Both the position numbers and the translations under genes were made by a program. From JBGSKV01 sp041740975 (GTDB taxonomy: Bacteria; Bdellovibrionota_B; Oligoflexia; Oligoflexales; JALZUQ01), in NCBI GenBank assembly GCA_041740975.1, contig JBGSKV010000088.1, positions 62,001 to 126,000 of the forward strand: DNA of 64,000 nucleotides, in the 5' to 3' direction. The notes beneath the pieces were generated by a model. The model ran no database searches, was not told the origin of the DNA, and saw nothing but the letters and a program-made list of their open reading frames with translations. Shown piece by piece: positions 52,538 through 61,519 of this stretch; position 1 is the first letter of the stretch, and every line of letters begins with the position of its first letter.

Positions 52538-52560
52538 AGTGAACCCAATTTTGACGCATC

Positions 52561-52590
52561 ATGCGGCGCTTTACGCGCCGCATTTTTTTT
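52561..52590 (+). terminator. Intrinsic terminator of ssb
   Basis: A perfect 9-bp stem ATGCGGCGC / GCGCCGCAT closes on TTTAC and is followed by eight T. It lies 24 nt after the ssb stop codon. Confidence 0.9.
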
Positions 52591-52664
52591 ATTCGTCATC
52601 GTAATCGTCTCGTGCTAAATCCCTCTCACGACAAACATCACGTTTCTCAATCTTGGAGATATCT

Positions 52665-52976
52665 ATGAAGTCACTAACACTGGTCAGCTTGTTCGTTTTC
52701 GCTCTCTTTTCATTTTCGGCTCAAGCGGTAGAGAAAAAAACTCAAACCGAAGAAGATTATTATGTCGCCGTTGTCACTAGCGCACACTACGCCTACGCAA
52801 AAGCTGAAGTTGCTGGTGGTCGTCTAGTAAAGCTTGCATTAACGCAAACTTTTCGATGCCCGGGCTGCTATGAATTTGAAGCGACTTTTGAAGGAACTGA
52901 GAACAAGGTCGTCGAGAAGTTTCGCACTTCTTTAAGCTTACAAGATCAAACTATCGAAGTGACCATTGCCGAATAA
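52665..52976 (+). CDS. Small secreted protein of unknown function
   Basis: About 103 residues from the ATG at 52665 with a GGAG site 7 nt upstream. The signal peptide is LTLVSLFVFALFSFSAQA. The mature part is about 80 residues, with one CPGC motif (FRCPGCYEFEATF) that could be redox-active or structural, and beta strands on both sides (VAVVTSAHYAYAKAEVAGG, QTIEVTIAE). No family is recognised. It is a single-gene unit between the ssb terminator and the inverted repeat at 53003. Confidence 0.6.
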   Translation: MKSLTLVSLFVFALFSFSAQAVEKKTQTEEDYYVAVVTSAHYAYAKAEVAGGRLVKLALTQTFRCPGCYEFEATFEGTENKVVEKFRTSLSLQDQTIEVTIAE

Positions 52977-53002
52977 CAGGACGAAGCGCCCGTCATCCTG
53001 AA

Positions 53003-53142
53003 CGCTAATTCGGGGACACATAACTAAATTGTATAAAAATAGATCCTTCGCTTCGCTCATGATGATGGTTGTAGATTCGCCATCCAGAGCGAAGCGAAGG
53101 ATCTATTTTTATACAATTTAGTTATGTGTCCCCGAATTAGCG
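53003..53142. repeat. Perfect 56-bp inverted repeat with 28-nt loop
   Basis: The left arm (53003-53058, beginning CGCTAATTCGGGGACAC and ending CCTTCGCTTCGCTC) and the right arm (53087-53142) are exact reverse complements. The right arm contains the last six codons (NSGTHN) and stop of the S9 peptidase gene. The arms are too long and too perfect for an ordinary terminator, and no target duplication is obvious. A MITE- or REP-like mobile element is the best guess, sharing CGGGGACAC with the element at 8346. Confidence 0.85.
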
Positions 53143-54896
53143 CTCAAGCCGTTCATCATAAAAGCGTGGATGGTTTTTAGACTATCCACGACAGAATCTT
53201 TTCCGCGAAGCAAGTGGCCTTCTTGAGCATATTCTCGAAAGTAGATATCCTTTGACGTGGCACTCATCCACTTCTGAAGAATCGAATGCGCTGAGTTTGC
53301 ATTGACGAAACGATCATTTCGACCAAACAGATACAAGATCGAAATGTCTGCCGCTTCTGCCGTCGACAAAGTTAAGTTTGTATTTCGCAAGATGAGCCCA
53401 TGAATTCCGGCTGGGTGTCTCCTCGCCAAATTTTGAGCCAAACTTCCACCATAACTCATACCTTCAATAAACAATGGCTGGCCCTGATAGTTGTTTTTCA
53501 CCCAGTCCATCCACTTCACAAGATCTTCGACGGAGGTGTCTTCGTCTGACTGCATGTAGTCGAGGCCAAATCCGCGCGAACCAGGATAGTTTGGCGCGAT
53601 AACAGCAAAGCCCATATCCAACCACAACTGAATGACAGCTTCCCATCGTGGCGATACATTGATGTCCGGACCTCCGTGTATGGTCATCACCACGCCACGA
53701 CTTTGAACCCTAGGTTCGAAAATCCAAGCGGGACTTAAACCCAATGGCTGTTCAACCCTATGCTTTCCCATATCAAAGTCGCCACGAAAAATCGGAGCGA
53801 GAGCAGTGAGCACGCGCGGATTCGATATGCTTAACTTCACAATAGACATGGGAGTCTTTGCGTCAGAGTAGGATGCGATTATAGAATCGGCCGATTCCAG
53901 AATCTGATAGCGATAAACCACACCCTGCGATGTCAAGTTCTCCGTTTGTTTACTCTTTAAATCTAAACTTTTGAGAAGATACTGTGTGTCAACGTTCTCA
54001 ATAAAATAAAGCTTTTGGCCCTTGATGTTGAGTTGATTCTTATCTCGACTCGAAGCGTAAAATAACTGAGCCGATTTGCCAAAGTCGATGGCCTGATCGT
54101 GTCCCCTAATGGGAAGCTTAAAGATTTCTCGAAACCCACTCGCGCCCAGAGCCGTAAAGAAAATATTATTCTCATCCATGTCAAAAACGGGACCGCTTTT
54201 TTCACCCGCAACATCTTGCGCCAAATAACTATTCGTATTGTTCAGCAAATCCCAAAGTTGCAATCCGCTTCCTGAAGCCAACAAAAGAAAGTTTCCATCT
54301 CTCGAGAAAGTATGGCCACCATACAAGCCGTTAAACGGTAGGCTACCTACCAAGACGACTCGACCAGATGAAAGTTTATAGACATGCGCAACATCACCTT
54401 GTCCGCGCACTCGTCCAATCACCATCAATGTGCTGCCATCCGGACTAACAAATAACCTGCCGCTACCGTCCATACTCACGGGTTTCGGAAGATCGATCCC
54501 GTGAATTTTGTATTGCTGATTGCCAAAATCGTCATAAACTGACAATTGCTTATCGTCAAAAATCACAGGGTAAAAATGATCAAATTTAGTATGAGCTTGT
54601 GAATTTGTTTTGATGCTGCCCGTGGCCAAATCCACATCTCGAATTGCAAGCCTATGTGTGTCCACTGAACTAAAAAGCAGGCTTCGCCCATCAGTGAAAA
54701 AAGTTGGATCTATCGTTTGCACTTCGATGAATTTTTGGAGTAGTGCGGCAGATTGATCTGACCACGCGCTAAGAAGTTCGTTAGCATTTGTACGAGCTAC
54801 GATGGAGGAATGTTGATGAAATGGATTGAGGAACATGATGCTCGCGAGTCCCGCGAGAAGAATCAAAGTTCCGAGTAGGATTCTGGATTTAGACAT
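53118..54896 (-). CDS. Prolyl oligopeptidase-family serine peptidase (S9)
   Basis: A 592-residue protein with an N-terminal membrane anchor or uncleaved signal (ILLGTLILLAGLASIMFL), then a beta-propeller region with WD40/PD40-like repeats (about 60-350; FFTDGRSLLFSSVD, LFVSPDGSTLMVIG, TFSRDGNFLLLASG). The C-terminal alpha/beta-hydrolase domain carries the triad: Ser481 in EGMSYGGS, Asp528 in FGRNDRFV and His561 in QEGHLLRG. It cleaves short peptides after Pro or similar residues in the periplasm. Its final six codons and stop come from the inverted repeat at 53087-53142, so the natural C-terminus may have been altered. Confidence 0.85.
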   Translation of the reverse strand: MSKSRILLGTLILLAGLASIMFLNPFHQHSSIVARTNANELLSAWSDQSAALLQKFIEVQTIDPTFFTDGRSLLFSSVDTHRLAIRDVDLATGSIKTNSQAHTKFDHFYPVIFDDKQLSVYDDFGNQQYKIHGIDLPKPVSMDGSGRLFVSPDGSTLMVIGRVRGQGDVAHVYKLSSGRVVLVGSLPFNGLYGGHTFSRDGNFLLLASGSGLQLWDLLNNTNSYLAQDVAGEKSGPVFDMDENNIFFTALGASGFREIFKLPIRGHDQAIDFGKSAQLFYASSRDKNQLNIKGQKLYFIENVDTQYLLKSLDLKSKQTENLTSQGVVYRYQILESADSIIASYSDAKTPMSIVKLSISNPRVLTALAPIFRGDFDMGKHRVEQPLGLSPAWIFEPRVQSRGVVMTIHGGPDINVSPRWEAVIQLWLDMGFAVIAPNYPGSRGFGLDYMQSDEDTSVEDLVKWMDWVKNNYQGQPLFIEGMSYGGSLAQNLARRHPAGIHGLILRNTNLTLSTAEAADISILYLFGRNDRFVNANSAHSILQKWMSATSKDIYFREYAQEGHLLRGKDSVVDSLKTIHAFMMNGLSANSGTHN

Positions 54897-54940
54897 TGGC
54901 TTCCACCTTGAAAGCCCTAATACACGATGATTCTTCGGTC

Positions 54941-55843
54941 TTAAAAACGCATACCTATGTTACCAGAAATCGTGACGAAGTTGTCGAATCCGGTGTCCGC
55001 TGTAAAGAGCAAGGTATAATTTTTCACTTCCATACTGACATGAAATTTTCTTGCAAAGTGGAGTTTTTGACCGAGGCCTAACATGACATAAAAATTAGTT
55101 TCACTTTGTACATCTGGTCGACCTTCTATACCGTATAATCCCGCGAATTGACCACCGGCTGGAGTTCCCGGTGTCGCACTACTTCCAGCTTCAACGGCAC
55201 TGGCGCGTGACGGAACACCGTTACGCATAAGATTTGTTTGCGCGTAGTATTCGCCCATCATGACGCCACCGCCCGCTTTCAAAAATACGTCGAAGTAACC
55301 TGTCGCAGAAAGCAAGAAGAGTTGCTTTCCATAAATCGGATTCCAAATGGCATGGCCACCGATAAAAAAGTTCTTTTCCCGAATCGGCACGTACGCGGGA
55401 CCCATGTTCGCAGGGCGTTGTCCGCCTGAGCTAGTCGCTAGGTCAGCTTGAGCCGCTGCGTCATCGCCAGTTGTATTACAGACTCGTCCAGTGGCACCTT
55501 CCACCAAACCATCAAAGTCATTGTAGAAGTTTTCGATGCAAGTCCGTTCGGTTTTATCACTATTGAAAAACATGCCGCCTTCAATGCCAAAACCCCAAAC
55601 TTCAGACGTAAAGTAGTTAAGAGTGGCACCAAACATATAACTCTGTTGATAGGATTGGTTCATAATCCCACCACCGCCCAAGCTAATCTCAACAACTTTT
55701 TTCTTGGAGTATTTTTTATTAAGTACGTTTTCGCTGGTTTCAACGGCTTTGCGATAAATGTCCGCCGACTTAGCCTCAGTCGAAACTAAACCACTCGTGA
55801 ATAGGACAGCAACTCCTGCCACTGCTAATCGAGCCAAAAACAT
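54941..55843 (-). CDS. Outer-membrane beta-barrel domain protein
   Basis: A 300-residue protein with signal peptide LARLAVAGVAVLFTSGLVSTEA. The barrel pattern is VVEISLGGGGIMNQSYQQSY, MFGATLNYFTSEVWGFGIEG, FDVFLKAGGGVMMGEYYA, YVMLGLGQKLHFARKFHVSM and a C-terminal aromatic strand NFVTISGNIGMRF. A loop with TCIENFYNDFDGL and GRVCNTTGDD has two cysteines that may pair. Members of this barrel family occur in Bdellovibrio and myxobacteria, some linked to gliding motility, but the specific function is unknown. It lies 10 nt before the phosphohexomutase gene is reached, on the same strand. Confidence 0.75.
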   Translation of the reverse strand: MFLARLAVAGVAVLFTSGLVSTEAKSADIYRKAVETSENVLNKKYSKKKVVEISLGGGGIMNQSYQQSYMFGATLNYFTSEVWGFGIEGGMFFNSDKTERTCIENFYNDFDGLVEGATGRVCNTTGDDAAAQADLATSSGGQRPANMGPAYVPIREKNFFIGGHAIWNPIYGKQLFLLSATGYFDVFLKAGGGVMMGEYYAQTNLMRNGVPSRASAVEAGSSATPGTPAGGQFAGLYGIEGRPDVQSETNFYVMLGLGQKLHFARKFHVSMEVKNYTLLFTADTGFDNFVTISGNIGMRF

Positions 55844-55853
55844 AGATTCACCT

Positions 55854-57650
55854 TTAATGTTTTTCGTTCGCCATTTCTATAAATGCCGATTTAATGGATG
55901 CTAACTTTTCGGTCGCTAAAGTTTTTGCTCGCGCTAAACTTTTTTCGTCCGCTACTTCGGCATGGACCGAAAAATAAAATTTTATTTTCGGTTCCGTACC
56001 CGAAGGTCGGGCGCTTATTTTACAACCGTCAGCTAGTATCAATTGTAACACGTTTGAAGAAGGAAAACGGAGGCTTGCCGTTGGCTCAAAAGCGTTTTTT
56101 ATTTTTTGGTATTCTTGGGAGTTTGCAAAATCTCGCAAAATAGAAACGTCGATCCCACCAATTACAGTGGGAGGGTTGGTGCGCAGGCGATCCATTAGAT
56201 TTGCGATCTGTTGTGCTCCGGATTGCCCCGGAAGCGTCAAAGTATAGAGATCGTCGTCATAGACACCATGCCTCAAAAAAAGCGTATCCATAACATCTGA
56301 CAAAGTTTTTCCCTGTTTTTTGTAAAAAGCTAGCATCTCCGCCGCTACGCAACAGGAGATCACAGCGTCCTTGTCGCGGACGAAATCACCAGCAAGAAAG
56401 CCATAACTCTCTTCGCCACCACAAATGAACTGGCTACCGCGGTGTTCGGGACTTACCTCGTAGCGATTGATCAAATCACAGATCCATTTGAAACCAGTAA
56501 GAGTTTCATCGCAACGGATTTGATAATGCTCAGAGATATCGCGCATCAGTTCGGTCGTCACGACCGTTTTGATGACATAACCCTTGGCCGGCAACTGTTT
56601 CAGCATTTTCTGCGAAGAGAGTATGTATTCGGTAAGTAAACAAATCGTCTGATTCCCATTGAATCGTTTGTAATTGCCATTTTCACGAACGACCATGCCA
56701 ATGCGGTCTGTATCAGGATCTGTAGCCAGAACCAGATCTGCCCCGTGAGCTTTGGCTTGTTCAACAGCCAAACTCATGGCCTGCGGATCTTCGGGATTGG
56801 GTGCCGTCACTGTCGGGAAGTGCCCATCAGGCTCTTTCTGCGACGCTACGACCTCGACATCCTGAAAGCCGAAGCGCTTTAGGCATTCGGTAACCGGATA
56901 GAACCCCGTTCCATGTAATGGTGAGTAGACAATTTTTATAGGCGATCGTTCCGTTCGGTGTAGTGCCAAGCCTTCCACGTGAAAAAAATAGTCGTCGTCT
57001 AATTCTTTACTCACGACGGTGACAAGACCCTTGGCCAAGGCCACGCTGTAATCTAGGTATCGGAGGTCCCCGTAAGATTCTGTTTTGTTGTAAATTTCGA
57101 TGATGCCTACGTCGTGAGGAGGCACCAATTGACTGCCTTCCCCCCAATAGACTTTCAGTCCATTGTAGTTGGGCGGATTGTGGCTAGCCGTCACACAAAC
57201 ACCTGCCGTACACCCGTACTTCCGGACCATAAAGGAAAGCATGGGGACTGGTCGCAGCTCTTCAGTGATATAGCTGTGGATACCAAAGTTCGCAAAAACC
57301 TCCGCCGCGGCTTTGGCAAATTCATGTGAGAAAAGTCGACAATCGAAAGTAATGGCGATACTCACGCGACTTTTCTTATTCTGAGTTTGTTGAAGCGTAT
57401 ATAAAGAAAGCGCCGTTGCAGCTCGGCGAACGTTATAAATATTCATCCTTGCAGTACCTGGTCCCAAAATACCGCGAAGTCCACCCGTTCCAAATTCAAG
57501 GTCACGGTAAAAAGAATCCGTCAGTTCAATCGTCCGCCCTTCATCCAATAACTTTTGGACGTGCCGATTGGTGCCTTTATCGAAATCCGTCGATGTTGCC
57601 CAATAACTTGCCTTGGCCAAAATATTCTTTTCAAGATTTTCTGATTTCAT
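55854..57650 (-). CDS. Phosphoglucomutase / phosphomannomutase
   Basis: About 598 residues from the ATG at 57650, which fits family length; the open frame continues upstream into the preceding gene. The N-terminal domain has DLEFGTGGLRGILGPGTARMN and the phosphoserine loop GVCVTASHNPPNYNGLKVY. The metal motif is LATDPDTDRIGM, the sugar-binding loop is CGGEESYGFL, and the phosphate-binding loop near the end is ISARPSGTEPKIKFYFSV. The enzyme interconverts hexose-1- and hexose-6-phosphates for glycogen, LPS and cell-wall sugars. It may be co-transcribed with the ALDH-fold gene upstream (31 nt). Confidence 0.92.
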   Translation of the reverse strand: MKSENLEKNILAKASYWATSTDFDKGTNRHVQKLLDEGRTIELTDSFYRDLEFGTGGLRGILGPGTARMNIYNVRRAATALSLYTLQQTQNKKSRVSIAITFDCRLFSHEFAKAAAEVFANFGIHSYITEELRPVPMLSFMVRKYGCTAGVCVTASHNPPNYNGLKVYWGEGSQLVPPHDVGIIEIYNKTESYGDLRYLDYSVALAKGLVTVVSKELDDDYFFHVEGLALHRTERSPIKIVYSPLHGTGFYPVTECLKRFGFQDVEVVASQKEPDGHFPTVTAPNPEDPQAMSLAVEQAKAHGADLVLATDPDTDRIGMVVRENGNYKRFNGNQTICLLTEYILSSQKMLKQLPAKGYVIKTVVTTELMRDISEHYQIRCDETLTGFKWICDLINRYEVSPEHRGSQFICGGEESYGFLAGDFVRDKDAVISCCVAAEMLAFYKKQGKTLSDVMDTLFLRHGVYDDDLYTLTLPGQSGAQQIANLMDRLRTNPPTVIGGIDVSILRDFANSQEYQKIKNAFEPTASLRFPSSNVLQLILADGCKISARPSGTEPKIKFYFSVHAEVADEKSLARAKTLATEKLASIKSAFIEMANEKH

Positions 57651-57681
57651 GACAGGTCCATTGCGGAGAAGAAGATTAGAT

Positions 57682-59214
57682 TTATTTGAGTGGCCAGGTG
57701 CCGAGCATTTTCTGCTCTTCCTGACTTTCCTGAATAACTTGTGGATAAGATAATCGCATCGCCAATCCAGGCCCACAAAAACGATGATGCCCACTTTGCA
57801 AGCGGCCGGCCAACGGCAACGAAGCTTGGATTTCGCAAGTCGGCTGATTAACCAGAATATTTGGCGCCGCAAACAAGTGATAAGTATTATCGAGGTACTT
57901 GGACTCACCCATAAAGGAAACGGCAAAGGCAGCGTCGGTCTGGTTGATTTGGCCAATTGCATCTTCTAAAACGTCGTAGCTGTAAACCGCAACGTCAGGG
58001 CAAAAAAGCACATTAGACTGATAGGAACTCGTAGCATTGAATCCATCCATCAAATGAATCGAAGGCGTTATGAAATATCCCGCTCCCACATCTGCCAAAG
58101 TTTTTCCGCGAATAAGGCATTCACTTTCTTCGCGCTGGGCCATAGTTTGAAACCGCAAAAATTTATCCACAGCTTTTTTTGAATAAAGCGGTCCCATAAA
58201 AATATCTTTTGATTCGAGTGTATCACCGATTTTCAATGTCTTCGTAAGCGCCACAAACTTGTCACAAAATTCTTGCAAATGATTCTTATACACAAAGATT
58301 CGACTAGTCGAAGTGCAGAGTTGCCCCGCCGCTTTATAGGCGCCGTATGCAGCGTACTTCACCGACAAATCAATATTTGCACTGCTGTGAACCAACATGG
58401 CGTTCTTGCCGCCCGATTGCAACATGAGCTGACGCCCAGAAATGGAATGGCTTTCTTTGCGGATACTATCGCACTGCTCACGCGAACCCGTGTACATAAT
58501 GGCATCGATCTTGCGATCTTTGAAAACGTTTTGCATTTTCTTGAAGCTACAGAAGGTTAGGCCCAGTAACTCTGGGGACAGGTTAATTTTATCAGCGAGA
58601 AGTCCTAGAAGTGTCGCGAGTCCGCTCGAGTGCGTCGTCGATACTAGTACCAGAGGACAACCAGACAGAATGGCCGCAGAAAAATAAGTGCAAAATGTTG
58701 TGAGCGGAGTCGAAAATGGCAGATAACCAAGAGCTACGCCAACCGGCAAAAGCTTGTACTCACTTTTGGGCTTTCCCACGCTAGCCGGTGCCAGCAAACT
58801 TTCTTTAATTTGCTCGGAGTTTTTGACAATCATTTGCAAGTAACGAATGGAGGACGTCACATCAGAATGCGCTTCCCAATCGGGACGGCCGCATTCCAAT
58901 TTTAACATTTTAACAAATGCATCCGAATAATCTGCGAGCGCGTTGGCAAACTTATTGAGTTCAGCCAGTCGCGCTACCATTCCCATTTGCTGAACTTTAT
59001 TTTTAGAATGAAGAGCAAGTTCTATGGCCGCCATGACCGCGTCACGCGAAATGCGCGGCTCCAAAAGCACTTCGCCAGTATTGGGATTTTCAGAATGTCT
59101 GGTTTCGCTATCTTGAAAATTCAATTGCCATTGACCTTCAATATAATGTCCAAGCCAACTAATTGGTCCGTCTTTAGCCGTATCTAGTTTTGCGATGTAT
59201 TGTTCAATATTCAC
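57682..59214 (-). CDS. Aldehyde dehydrogenase-fold protein with altered active site
   Basis: A 510-residue protein of the ALDH superfamily from a GTG start. The cofactor-binding and catalytic domains are recognisable: NPNTGEVLLEPR, MYTGSREQCDS in place of the FTGSxxVG loop and the nucleophile region AAGQLCTSTSRIFVYKN with Cys300. Three conserved catalytic residues differ. The oxyanion Asn of PWNFP is replaced in YLPFSTP, the cofactor Lys of VLKPS is missing in LVLVSTTHS, and the general-base Glu of ELGGK is Gln in MLQSGGKN. An ordinary NAD-dependent oxidation is therefore doubtful; a CoA-dependent or non-catalytic role is possible. It precedes the phosphohexomutase gene. Confidence 0.8.
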   Translation of the reverse strand: MNIEQYIAKLDTAKDGPISWLGHYIEGQWQLNFQDSETRHSENPNTGEVLLEPRISRDAVMAAIELALHSKNKVQQMGMVARLAELNKFANALADYSDAFVKMLKLECGRPDWEAHSDVTSSIRYLQMIVKNSEQIKESLLAPASVGKPKSEYKLLPVGVALGYLPFSTPLTTFCTYFSAAILSGCPLVLVSTTHSSGLATLLGLLADKINLSPELLGLTFCSFKKMQNVFKDRKIDAIMYTGSREQCDSIRKESHSISGRQLMLQSGGKNAMLVHSSANIDLSVKYAAYGAYKAAGQLCTSTSRIFVYKNHLQEFCDKFVALTKTLKIGDTLESKDIFMGPLYSKKAVDKFLRFQTMAQREESECLIRGKTLADVGAGYFITPSIHLMDGFNATSSYQSNVLFCPDVAVYSYDVLEDAIGQINQTDAAFAVSFMGESKYLDNTYHLFAAPNILVNQPTCEIQASLPLAGRLQSGHHRFCGPGLAMRLSYPQVIQESQEEQKMLGTWPLK

Positions 59215-59307
59215 AGGCGATATCCTCGTTAGAGGTTCCGGCCTCGAGAATGAATCTCAAAGTGCCGAAGGAACTCGTGCAGTTATATTATTTTAGTGCG
59301 ATTATGC

Positions 59308-60648
59308 TTATTTGCCTACACAAAATCGGCTGAAAACTCGATCGAGGACATCTTCTTGACTGACATCGCCGACAATCTCCATGAGGGCTCGCGCCGCCTC
59401 TTGTAGTTCAAAGGCTAGACACTCGTCATAGGCCTCCGATGCTTTCTCCAAATATTCTTGCAGGCGTTCGTTTGCAGAGTGAAGTGCATGTAAGTGTCTA
59501 GTTGAGGTGATAAAAGCAGGGATATTCAGGTTCCCCACAAAACCATCAAACCGTTTCACGATTTCATCTTGCAGCTGCGTGAGCCCATTTGAATTAAGAC
59601 AAGATATGTGCAGCCAATCACCATCCGATTGCAAATGCGCGTCTAGATCAGATTTTGTCATCACCTTTAAACATTGGTTCATTTTTACGCCGTCCATATA
59701 ACTCATCGCATCTTTAAGTTGCGCAGGCGATAAATCACTCGGTATCAAAAGCAATACAATATCCGCTTCTGCTGCCAAGCGTTTGGCGTGTTCGACCCCG
59801 ACCGTTTCAATCGTGTCGTCGGTGTGCCTTATGCCAGCCGTATCAATCAATGAAACGAGCCGACCTTTGATCAGACATCGTTCTTCTATAAAATCCCGAG
59901 TAGTCCCTGGAATATTGGTAACGATTGCTCGATTTTGTCCAAGCAAGGTATTCATTAATGTGGATTTGCCAGCATTCGGAGGCCCAATGAGCGCGATGCG
60001 AAGTCCCTGGCTAGCCACTCGCCCAGTTTGGTAAGAATCAATCAACTGATCAATGGACCTTTTAACACCCCGCACTTTTTCGGTTGCGTGTTGAATCTCG
60101 ACTTGCGACGTGTCGCCCTCATCGGGAAAATCGATGCGAGCCTCCAGAAAAGCCATCGCATCGACAAGTTCGTCTCGCAAAGTTCCGATCACATTTGAAA
60201 GGCGACCTTCGGTGAGACTTCGCGCAGCTCGCCACTGGGCTTCTGATTGCGCCTCAATGAGTGCTGCCACTCCTTCCGCTTCCGTCAAATCCATTTTGCC
60301 ATTTAAAAAAGCGCGACGACTAAACTCGCCGGGTTCAGCTGGATTAATTTCCAGTTTCCAAAAATGAGCCAGAATACTTTGCACAACAAACGGTCCACCA
60401 TGACAGGTGATCTCGACCGTATCTTCTCCCGTAAAGGAAGCGGGTCCTTTGAAAAAAACCGCAATGACGTCGTCTAAGACATCACCGTCAACTTGATAGC
60501 GTACATAGTAAGAATGGCGCATCCGAATCTCTTCGGATACGCCAATCAAAAATGGTTTCAGAATCTTATGACAATCCTCACCGGACACGCGTAACAAAGC
60601 CACCGCTCCCACACCATGGGCGGTTGATAACGCAGCTATGGGATGCAT
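59308..60648 (-). CDS. mnmE: tRNA modification GTPase MnmE
   Basis: A 446-residue protein that with MnmG installs the cmnm5 group on wobble uridine of certain tRNAs, using a flavin and folate. The N-terminal domain starts AALSTAHGVGAVALLRVSGE and contains ITCHGGPFVVQSIL. The G domain shows G1 GPPNAGKST, G3 DTAGIRHTDD and G4 TKSD. It ends with the diagnostic C-terminal FCVGK motif. It is the usual downstream neighbour of yidC-khpB near the origin. Length is normal. Confidence 0.96.
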   Translation of the reverse strand: MHPIAALSTAHGVGAVALLRVSGEDCHKILKPFLIGVSEEIRMRHSYYVRYQVDGDVLDDVIAVFFKGPASFTGEDTVEITCHGGPFVVQSILAHFWKLEINPAEPGEFSRRAFLNGKMDLTEAEGVAALIEAQSEAQWRAARSLTEGRLSNVIGTLRDELVDAMAFLEARIDFPDEGDTSQVEIQHATEKVRGVKRSIDQLIDSYQTGRVASQGLRIALIGPPNAGKSTLMNTLLGQNRAIVTNIPGTTRDFIEERCLIKGRLVSLIDTAGIRHTDDTIETVGVEHAKRLAAEADIVLLLIPSDLSPAQLKDAMSYMDGVKMNQCLKVMTKSDLDAHLQSDGDWLHISCLNSNGLTQLQDEIVKRFDGFVGNLNIPAFITSTRHLHALHSANERLQEYLEKASEAYDECLAFELQEAARALMEIVGDVSQEDVLDRVFSRFCVGK

Positions 60649-60663
60649 AAATCTCTCAACATA

Positions 60664-61494
60664 CTATTGATGCACCTGAACATTCGTGGGCTTGTTGTTA
60701 GGGATGATCATAAGCTTTCTCTTAGCACCCATGCCGACTGATTTTGTGTAGACCAGTTGGTTCTTATCAAGTGCCATGTGGATAATTTTGCGGTCATAGG
60801 CGCTCTGCGAATCCAACACGACAGGCTTATCGTCACGAACGGCTTGCTGCGACAAGTCATCCGCTAGCTGCCGAAGTTCGGCTTCGTATGCTTGGCGTTG
60901 CCCATATCCATCAATAAAAATGCGGAAAGGAAGCTCTCGCTTGAGGTGACGCGGCTTTTTGCGAATAAGATGTTCTAGGGATTCGCGAAGTTTCGAATTA
61001 TCCAATATCATCTGCGCAAACTCTGACTCGTCAATATCCATGATCAATCTTTGAAAGCCATATTGATCATCAAAGCGAGTATTCAAACTCACGGAACTAT
61101 CCACTATCGCTTTGGACAAAGTGAGTAAATATTCACAAAGCTCCACTTCGATACTTTTGAGTTGCTCCTCCGTAAGCGGCTCGACTGGAGTCGTGCTGCG
61201 TTCCGAACGCGCGCCTGAAATCGCCAATTTGCGTCGAGGATTACGTGATTTTTGAGGTGCATTCGCTCTACTTGGCCTACCAGACGCGGCCTGACGTCCA
61301 TTTTCCTGAGGAACGGCGTCGCCTAACCAGGCCAAAATCTCGACACGGTTTGAAAAAACCGAACCCAAGAAACCCTTCTTCTTTTCTTCATAACGAATGC
61401 TGGACTCAGGCACTCCCAACATAGAGCTAGCTGTTTGTAGAGCTGCTTCTAAGGTTTTACCTTTGACCTGTATGGCGCTTTCTCGACTATTCAT
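60664..61494 (-). CDS. khpB: RNA-binding protein KhpB (Jag)
   Basis: About 276 residues from the ATG at 61494 (GGAGAGAG site); a longer frame overlaps yidC. The N-terminal Jag domain has IQVKGKTLEAALQTASSML and RYEEKKKGFLGSVFSNR. A basic linker (RKLAISGARSERST) leads to a KH domain (about 145-215; EFAQMILDNSKLRESLEHL) and a C-terminal R3H domain with LADDLSQQAVRDDKPVVLDS and RKIIHMALDKNQL. KhpB binds RNA with KhpA and affects cell elongation in Gram-positives. Its place after yidC is conserved. Confidence 0.9.
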   Translation of the reverse strand: MNSRESAIQVKGKTLEAALQTASSMLGVPESSIRYEEKKKGFLGSVFSNRVEILAWLGDAVPQENGRQAASGRPSRANAPQKSRNPRRKLAISGARSERSTTPVEPLTEEQLKSIEVELCEYLLTLSKAIVDSSVSLNTRFDDQYGFQRLIMDIDESEFAQMILDNSKLRESLEHLIRKKPRHLKRELPFRIFIDGYGQRQAYEAELRQLADDLSQQAVRDDKPVVLDSQSAYDRKIIHMALDKNQLVYTKSVGMGAKRKLMIIPNNKPTNVQVHQ

Positions 61495-61519
61495 TTTTCT
61501 CTCTCCTTCGTTTTCAAAA

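Noticed and set aside
57651..57962. 104-residue N-terminal extension of the phosphohexomutase
   Set aside because: It overlaps the ALDH-fold coding region in another frame and has no homology-like features; the ATG at 57650 fits family length.
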